This document shows, piece after piece, positions 60,134 through 64,000 of a DNA stretch of 64,000 bases (its first letter is position 1; each line of letters opens with the position of its first letter). Source of the stretch: Streptomyces albus subsp. chlorinus (lineage in GTDB: Bacteria; Actinomycetota; Actinomycetes; Streptomycetales; Streptomycetaceae); assembly GCF_013302895.1 (NCBI RefSeq), contig NZ_VJOK01000001.1, positions 350,769 through 414,768 of the forward strand, in the 5' to 3' direction. The notes below the pieces were generated by a model. It searched no databases. It saw only the letters and a program-made list of their open reading frames with translations, and was not told the DNA's origin. Both the position numbers and the translations under genes were made by a program.

Positions 60134-60856
60134 GTGGACATCTACAAGGCGGTCGGGAGCCGGCGGGCGGTGCGCGGGTTCAGGGACGAGCCGGTGCCGA
60201 CGGCGGCCCTCGAACGCGTCCTGGCCGCCGCGGCACGGGCGCCGTCGGGCGGGAACCTCCAGCCGTGGAGGGTGTACGTGCTCACCGGTGCTCCGCTGGC
60301 CGAGCTGAAGGAGCGGGCCACGCGGCGCGCCGAGGCCGGTGACCCGGGCGACGAGCGGGAGTACCGGATGTACCCGGCGGAGCTGAAACCGCCGTACCGG
60401 GAGCGCCGTTCCGCCGCGGCGGCGCAGCGCTTCGACGCGCTCGGCATCCGCCGCGAGGACTCCCGGGCACGCCAGGAGGCCGTCGCCGCGAACTGGCGCT
60501 GCTTCGGCGCCCCCGCCCTGCTGCTCTGCTACATCGACCGGGACATGGGCGCGGCCCAGTGGGTGGACCTGGGCATCTACCTGCAAACAGTGATGCTGCT
60601 GCTCCGTGCCGAAGGGCTGCACAGCTGCCCGCAGATGGCGTGGTCGGTCTACCACCGGACGGCCGCCGCCGTGGTGTCGCCCCCGAAGGAGCTGCTGCTG
60701 TTCGGCGGCCTGTCCGTCGGCTACGAGGACCGGGCCGCGGCCTGCGCCCGCATCGGCCGCGCCCCGCTCGCGGAGACGGTCACGTTCCTCGGCGGCGCGG
60801 GCCCCCGGCCGGGGCGCCGGCCGGAGCAGCCGCGGCTCACTGGTCGGAGTAGCTGA
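60134..60856 (+). CDS. Nitroreductase-family flavoprotein
   Basis: The 240-residue product starts at GTG with GGGAGG upstream. It has the FMN-binding start IYKAVGSRRAVRGFRDEPVP, then AAARAPSGGNLQPWRVYV and YLQTVMLLLRAEGLHSCPQM. These enzymes reduce nitro compounds, quinones or related substrates with NAD(P)H. It diverges from the sigma gene by about 100 bp. Its end overlaps the convergent 60837 gene by 20 bases. Confidence 0.9.
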   Translation: MDIYKAVGSRRAVRGFRDEPVPTAALERVLAAAARAPSGGNLQPWRVYVLTGAPLAELKERATRRAEAGDPGDEREYRMYPAELKPPYRERRSAAAAQRFDALGIRREDSRARQEAVAANWRCFGAPALLLCYIDRDMGAAQWVDLGIYLQTVMLLLRAEGLHSCPQMAWSVYHRTAAAVVSPPKELLLFGGLSVGYEDRAAACARIGRAPLAETVTFLGGAGPRPGRRPEQPRLTGRSS

Positions 60857-61211
60857 GGTCCCCCATCGTCCAGGCGCTCACGTCCTTGATGGCGATGCGG
60901 TACATCCCGCCCGTCTCGGGGATGCCCACCTGTCCCTGCAGGATCCTGGCCACGTGGAAGTGCAGGTGGGAGGGCGGCCCGGTCCGCTCGCGGCCCGACT
61001 CGTCGGGCGCACCCATGAAGAGGCCGGCGAACGGGACGAGCCGGTCGGAGTCCCTCAGGACCTCGGCCACTCGCTCCCGCCACACCGTCTCAGGGGCCAG
61101 CCGGCCCGTGATGACAGCTCCGTGGACCACGACGGTCAGGGACATCTGATTGGTTTGCTCGGACTCCACCATGGCGGCGATGTCAACGAGCAGCTCATCA
61201 GCGTTCGACAT
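60837..61211 (-). CDS. GvpU-like gas vesicle accessory protein
   Basis: The 124-residue product (SNADELLVDIAAMVESEQTN, LTVVVHGAVITGRLAPETVW, THLHFHVARILQG-like text, IPETGGMYRIAIKDVSAWTM) resembles proteins annotated as GvpU in Streptomyces. No other gvp gene is in the window, so a gas-vesicle role is doubtful. TATAAC lies about ten bases before the ATG with no Shine-Dalgarno site, so the mRNA is probably leaderless. Confidence 0.65.
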   Translation of the reverse strand: MSNADELLVDIAAMVESEQTNQMSLTVVVHGAVITGRLAPETVWRERVAEVLRDSDRLVPFAGLFMGAPDESGRERTGPPSHLHFHVARILQGQVGIPETGGMYRIAIKDVSAWTMGDLSYSDQ

Positions 61212-61416
61212 GGGTGCTGATGTTATACGGCCCCGATCACGTCCGCGACGGACGAGCCGCATCGACGGTGCCGGGGCGGATCGGCGGTGGCCGGGGACGC
61301 CTCGGTGGTGACAGGGCGGATCGGTGCCGGCGGAGCCGGCCAGCCGGGACGGAGCCGGCCCGCGGGATCCTTGCCCGCGGGCCCGCCCTCCACCTCTGCG
61401 GGCCGCCTGCCGGGGG

Positions 61417-62421
61417 TCAGCGGGCCCGGTAGCGGGGGCGGGCGCGCAGCGGAGTCGTGGGGAGGGCGGGCGCGGGGAGCGCGGGGCCCGTGTAACCGGT
61501 CACCGCGCCGAAGCGGGCCGCCGCCCCGCCGCGCGCTTCCCGTTCGGCCTCCCATGCCGTCCGCGCCTCGACGATCTCCTCGTGGGTGCGGGCGACGAAG
61601 TTCCACCACATCACCAGCGGGTCCTCGAAGGGGACGCCGCCGATCAGCAGGGCGCGGGTGGCCGGCCCGGCCTCCAGCCGCACCTCACGACGCCCCCGGC
61701 CCAGATAGAGCATCGCCCCCGTGGTGACCGTGTGCCCCTCGACCCGGACCGGGTCGGCGAGGGCGAGCACGGCGTGCTCGAACTCCGGCTCCAGCGGCAG
61801 GGTCATCCGCCCGTACGCGCCGAGGGCGATCTCGGCGCCGACCAGCGGTGTGTAGGCGCGGGCCGGGGACACGGCACCGGCCAGCCCGCCCATGAGAACG
61901 GTGACGCTGCCCGCCGCCTCGCTGAAGGCGGGCAGCCCGGTGTGGTGGTCGAAGTGGGCGGGCCCGCCGCGGTCCCGCTCGGGCAGGGCGATCCACAGCT
62001 GGACCCCGTGCAAGGAACCGGAGTGGTCCGGCGGCGACTGCTCGGAGTGGGCGATACCGGCTCCCGCCGTCATCAGGTTCAGCTCCCCCGGCCGCACCAT
62101 CTGCCTGCTGCCGAGGCTGTCCTGGTGCCACACCTCGCCCTCCAGCAGCCAGCTGACGGTCTGCAGCCCGGTGTGCGGGTGCGGGGGCACCTGCATGCCC
62201 GGCCGGCCCGCGATGTCGGCCGGCCCGTAGGAGTCGGCGAAGCACCAGGCCCCGACCATCCGCCGGTCCCGGTTGGGCAGGCTGCGCCCCACCAGCATGG
62301 CCCGGGGGCCGCCCAGCGGAACCTCACGGGCTTCGAGCAGCTCGATGTCAGGCTCCGGCCGGCCCGTCGGCGGACCGGAGCACACCGTCTGCTCCGGGGG
62401 GTGGGTGTCCGTGTTGCTCAC
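61417..62421 (-). CDS. Pirin-family bicupin
   Basis: The 334-residue product starts at GTG. The pirin N-terminal cupin is clear: MVGAWCFADSYGPADIAGRP, then VPPHPHTGLQTVSWLLEGEV (HxH metal site), then RPGELNLMTAGAGIAHSEQS. A C-terminal cupin contains LLIGGVPFEDPLVMWWNFVA. Bacterial pirins are quercetinases or regulators of central enzymes; the role here is unknown. It is monocistronic. Confidence 0.92.
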   Translation of the reverse strand: MSNTDTHPPEQTVCSGPPTGRPEPDIELLEAREVPLGGPRAMLVGRSLPNRDRRMVGAWCFADSYGPADIAGRPGMQVPPHPHTGLQTVSWLLEGEVWHQDSLGSRQMVRPGELNLMTAGAGIAHSEQSPPDHSGSLHGVQLWIALPERDRGGPAHFDHHTGLPAFSEAAGSVTVLMGGLAGAVSPARAYTPLVGAEIALGAYGRMTLPLEPEFEHAVLALADPVRVEGHTVTTGAMLYLGRGRREVRLEAGPATRALLIGGVPFEDPLVMWWNFVARTHEEIVEARTAWEAEREARGGAAARFGAVTGYTGPALPAPALPTTPLRARPRYRAR

Positions 62422-62693
62422 ACGGTCACCGTACCGGCCTGCGGAGAGGGGGTGCCGGGTGCGGCGTACGGGCTGTTCCCGGGGCGGGGGCGCTCATGTC
62501 CGCCGGGCGGCGCCCGTTCGGCCGTCCGGACGGCTCCGGCACGGCAGGGCGCGGCGGTGCGCCGCCCCGTGCGCCGCCGGAAGCGCCGTCGGCTCCGCCA
62601 TATCCGACCTGTTCGGCCGAATCCTCCCTCAATCCTCTAAACGGACTTTCCGCCTAGACTGGCACTCCGACCCCACGGAAGCCGGGAGGCCCC

Positions 62694-63119
62694 ATGCGTT
62701 TTCCGATCGCCCTCAGGCATGTAGCGCCGCGGCTGGCCACCGGAGCGTTCATTCTCAACTCCGGACTGACCAAGCGCGGGATGGACGAGGAAAGCGCCAC
62801 CGGATTGCACGGGATGGCGAAAGGCGCCTATCCCTTCCTCGAGAAGACGCATCCAACGACCTTCGCGCGGCTGCTCTCCTCCGGGGAGATCGCCCTGGGT
62901 GCCGCCCTGCTGCTGCCGGTCGTGCCGACGCTGCTGGCGGGCGCGGGGCTGGTGGCGTTCTCCTCCGGGCTCCTGGGGATGTATCTGCGCACCCCCGGCA
63001 TGCACGAGGAGGGCAGTGTGCGCCCGACGGAACAGGGCACGCCGCTGGCCAAGGACGTGTGGATGCTGGGGATCGGCCTCGGGTTCGTCGTGGACGAACT
63101 CACCTCCAGGAGGAGGTGA
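62694..63119 (+). CDS. DoxX-like small membrane protein
   Basis: The 141-residue product has four hydrophobic segments (LATGAFILNSGLTKRG, IALGAALLLPVVPTLLAGAG, LVAFSSGLLGMYLR, VWMLGIGLGFVVDELTS), as in DoxX/SURF4-like proteins. GGGAGG is seven bases before the ATG. The function of the family is unclear. It converges on the 63163 gene. Confidence 0.75.
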   Translation: MRFPIALRHVAPRLATGAFILNSGLTKRGMDEESATGLHGMAKGAYPFLEKTHPTTFARLLSSGEIALGAALLLPVVPTLLAGAGLVAFSSGLLGMYLRTPGMHEEGSVRPTEQGTPLAKDVWMLGIGLGFVVDELTSRRR

Positions 63120-63162
63120 CGGCCGGCACCACGGCGGAGTCCCGCCGGTGCCGAGCGGGCCA

Positions 63163-64000
63163 CTACTTCCCTGGCAACAGCTCCACGAGGCGTGACGCCC
63201 GCTGCCACCCGCCCGCGAGGGTGCCGCCCAGGACGACGCCGACGGCCAGCAGAACCGCCTGGAGGCCCTTCGACGCGTCGATCGCCTGCCCTCCCACCTG
63301 CGCCGCCCAGGCCCCGGCCACGGCCGCCACGAGGACCAGCGCCATGTGTGCCGACTCCCGCAGGGCTCTTCGCGCCAGGGAGACCGGCTCGGCTCCTTCG
63401 AGCGCCTCCTCGGGCAGCAGCGCCCCGACCCGGCCCTCGGCGTACCGCTCGCCGAGCAGCACCACCTTCGCGGCCAGCTTCCGCACCGCGTCGTCGGGTT
63501 CGGTGTCGAGCCGGTAGATGTCCTGTCGCAGTGCCCCCACGACCCAGGCCGCGTGCTGCCGGGCGACGGCGTGCCGGGGGGAGGAGAAGGGCATGGTCGC
63601 GCGGGCGCGGTGCGCTCGCAGCACGGCTTGCTCCAACTGCCGGTAGGAGCGGTCCAGTTGCCGCATGTGCCCGGCGCGCCGGGCGAGGTCGTGCACGTCG
63701 TGGACGCGGGCGCAGGCGAGCACCGTCCTGGCCGCCACGTGGACGAGCCGGTTGCGCGCGGCCTCGCCGCCCGCCCTCGTCCGCGTCAGCAGCCAGGCGG
63801 ATCCCGAGCCGAGCACCACTGCGAACACCATGGCCGCACTCGCGCCGCCGGCCGTCGCCAGGGAAGGATGGGAGGGCTCCAGCCGGTCCTCCACGGCCAG
63901 TCCGAGGAACACCGCGGTCGCGGCCGTGACCAGCCAGGCGATCGCGGCCAGAGTCGGGTAGGCCTGGGGTCGCCCGAGCACCTCCCGGGTCAGCGGAACC
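63163..64000 (-). CDS. Membrane protein, start beyond the window
   Basis: The visible 272 or so residues have two N-terminal helices (LAAIAWLVTAATAVFLGLAV, then AAMVFAVVLGSGSAWLLT), a long charged helical cytoplasmic part (RQHAAWVVGALRQDIYRLDT) and two C-terminal helices (VLVAAVAGAWAAQVGG, LQAVLLAVGVVLGGTLAG). A GTG at 63981 could start it, but the frame stays open to the window edge (VPLTREVLGRPQAYP), so the gene probably continues. I do not recognise the family. Confidence 0.6.
   Translation of the reverse strand, partial: VPLTREVLGRPQAYPTLAAIAWLVTAATAVFLGLAVEDRLEPSHPSLATAGGASAAMVFAVVLGSGSAWLLTRTRAGGEAARNRLVHVAARTVLACARVHDVHDLARRAGHMRQLDRSYRQLEQAVLRAHRARATMPFSSPRHAVARQHAAWVVGALRQDIYRLDTEPDDAVRKLAAKVVLLGERYAEGRVGALLPEEALEGAEPVSLARRALRESAHMALVLVAAVAGAWAAQVGGQAIDASKGLQAVLLAVGVVLGGTLAGGWQRASRLVELLPGK

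Noticed and set aside
56685..60308. A 1207-codon open frame on the plus strand
   Set aside because: It runs antisense to four well-supported genes and has no recognisable domain; GC-rich antisense frames are often open this long.
60837..61211. Evidence for a gas-vesicle cluster
   Set aside because: Only one GvpU-like gene is present and no structural gvp genes are in the window.

Overview
The window is a 64 kb piece of a very GC-rich actinomycete chromosome, almost certainly Streptomyces or a close relative. The signs are third-position G/C in nearly every codon, many GTG starts, Tat-exported proteins, a sugar ABC transporter without its own ATPase gene, CebR-type cellulase operators and a blaA/blaB-like regulator pair. 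It holds no rRNA, tRNA or CRISPR array and no recognisable transposase. The mix of transporters, regulators, small metabolic modules and an unusually large number of broken genes looks like accessory or chromosome-arm DNA.

Layout. 0-13 kb: two MHS-type transporters, a decayed MerR / DrrA-DrrB drug-efflux cassette that still carries its MerR-type promoter, a membrane-anchored Mrr-like nuclease, a glyoxalase-fold protein, a PAS-GAF-SpoIIE phosphatase, a lipoprotein, a nonsense-broken membrane-anchored gene, an alpha/beta hydrolase behind a twin operator, and an AraC remnant. 13-21 kb: a methyltransferase, a coupled SDR and mannose-6-phosphate-isomerase-like pair, two Tat-exported metallo-beta-lactamase-fold hydrolases, and a LysR gene coupled to a signal-less penicillin-recognising protein. 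21-31 kb: a broken glycine-rich gene, an ArsR / SDR / MFS locus in which the SDR has lost its catalytic core, an imine-reductase-like enzyme divergent from a MerR regulator, glutathione peroxidase, LysE exporter, an orphan ATP-grasp-like protein, a secreted trypsin-like protease, and a winged-helix regulator divergent from a STAS-ANTAR fusion. 31-38 kb: a one-strand group (Fe(II)/2-oxoglutarate oxygenase, MpaB-type oxygenase, polyprenyl synthase, small partner protein), then a secreted GH6 cellulase behind two CebR-like boxes. 38-48 kb: a mycothiol-dependent-isomerase-family protein, a DHA2 exporter, a secreted DUF642-type protein, an acyltransferase-like gene, a candidate RiPP operon (78-residue precursor, hairpin, FxsB-family radical SAM maturase), a hemerythrin protein and a UvrA/DrrC-like double ATPase. 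48-57 kb: a five-gene operon joined by ATGA overlaps (solute-binding protein, two permeases, a carboxymuconolactone/alkylhydroperoxidase fusion, an acyl-CoA dehydrogenase), a frameshifted AraC gene, and remnants of a heme-uptake locus. 57-64 kb: an MFS transporter, an ECF sigma factor with a DUF2071 partner, nitroreductase, a GvpU-like protein, pirin, a DoxX-like protein and a membrane protein running off the window.

Two themes stand out. First, the FxsB-family maturase is paired not with an FxSxx-type peptide but with a signal-peptide-like precursor ending in Phe-Asn-Arg. I regard this as the best candidate for something not yet described. Second, at least five genes are interrupted by single -1 shifts, and four of the shift points sit in a G4/C4 tract where one more G would restore the frame. 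These may be consensus errors rather than true decay, but the two nonsense codons and the truncated genes cannot be explained that way.
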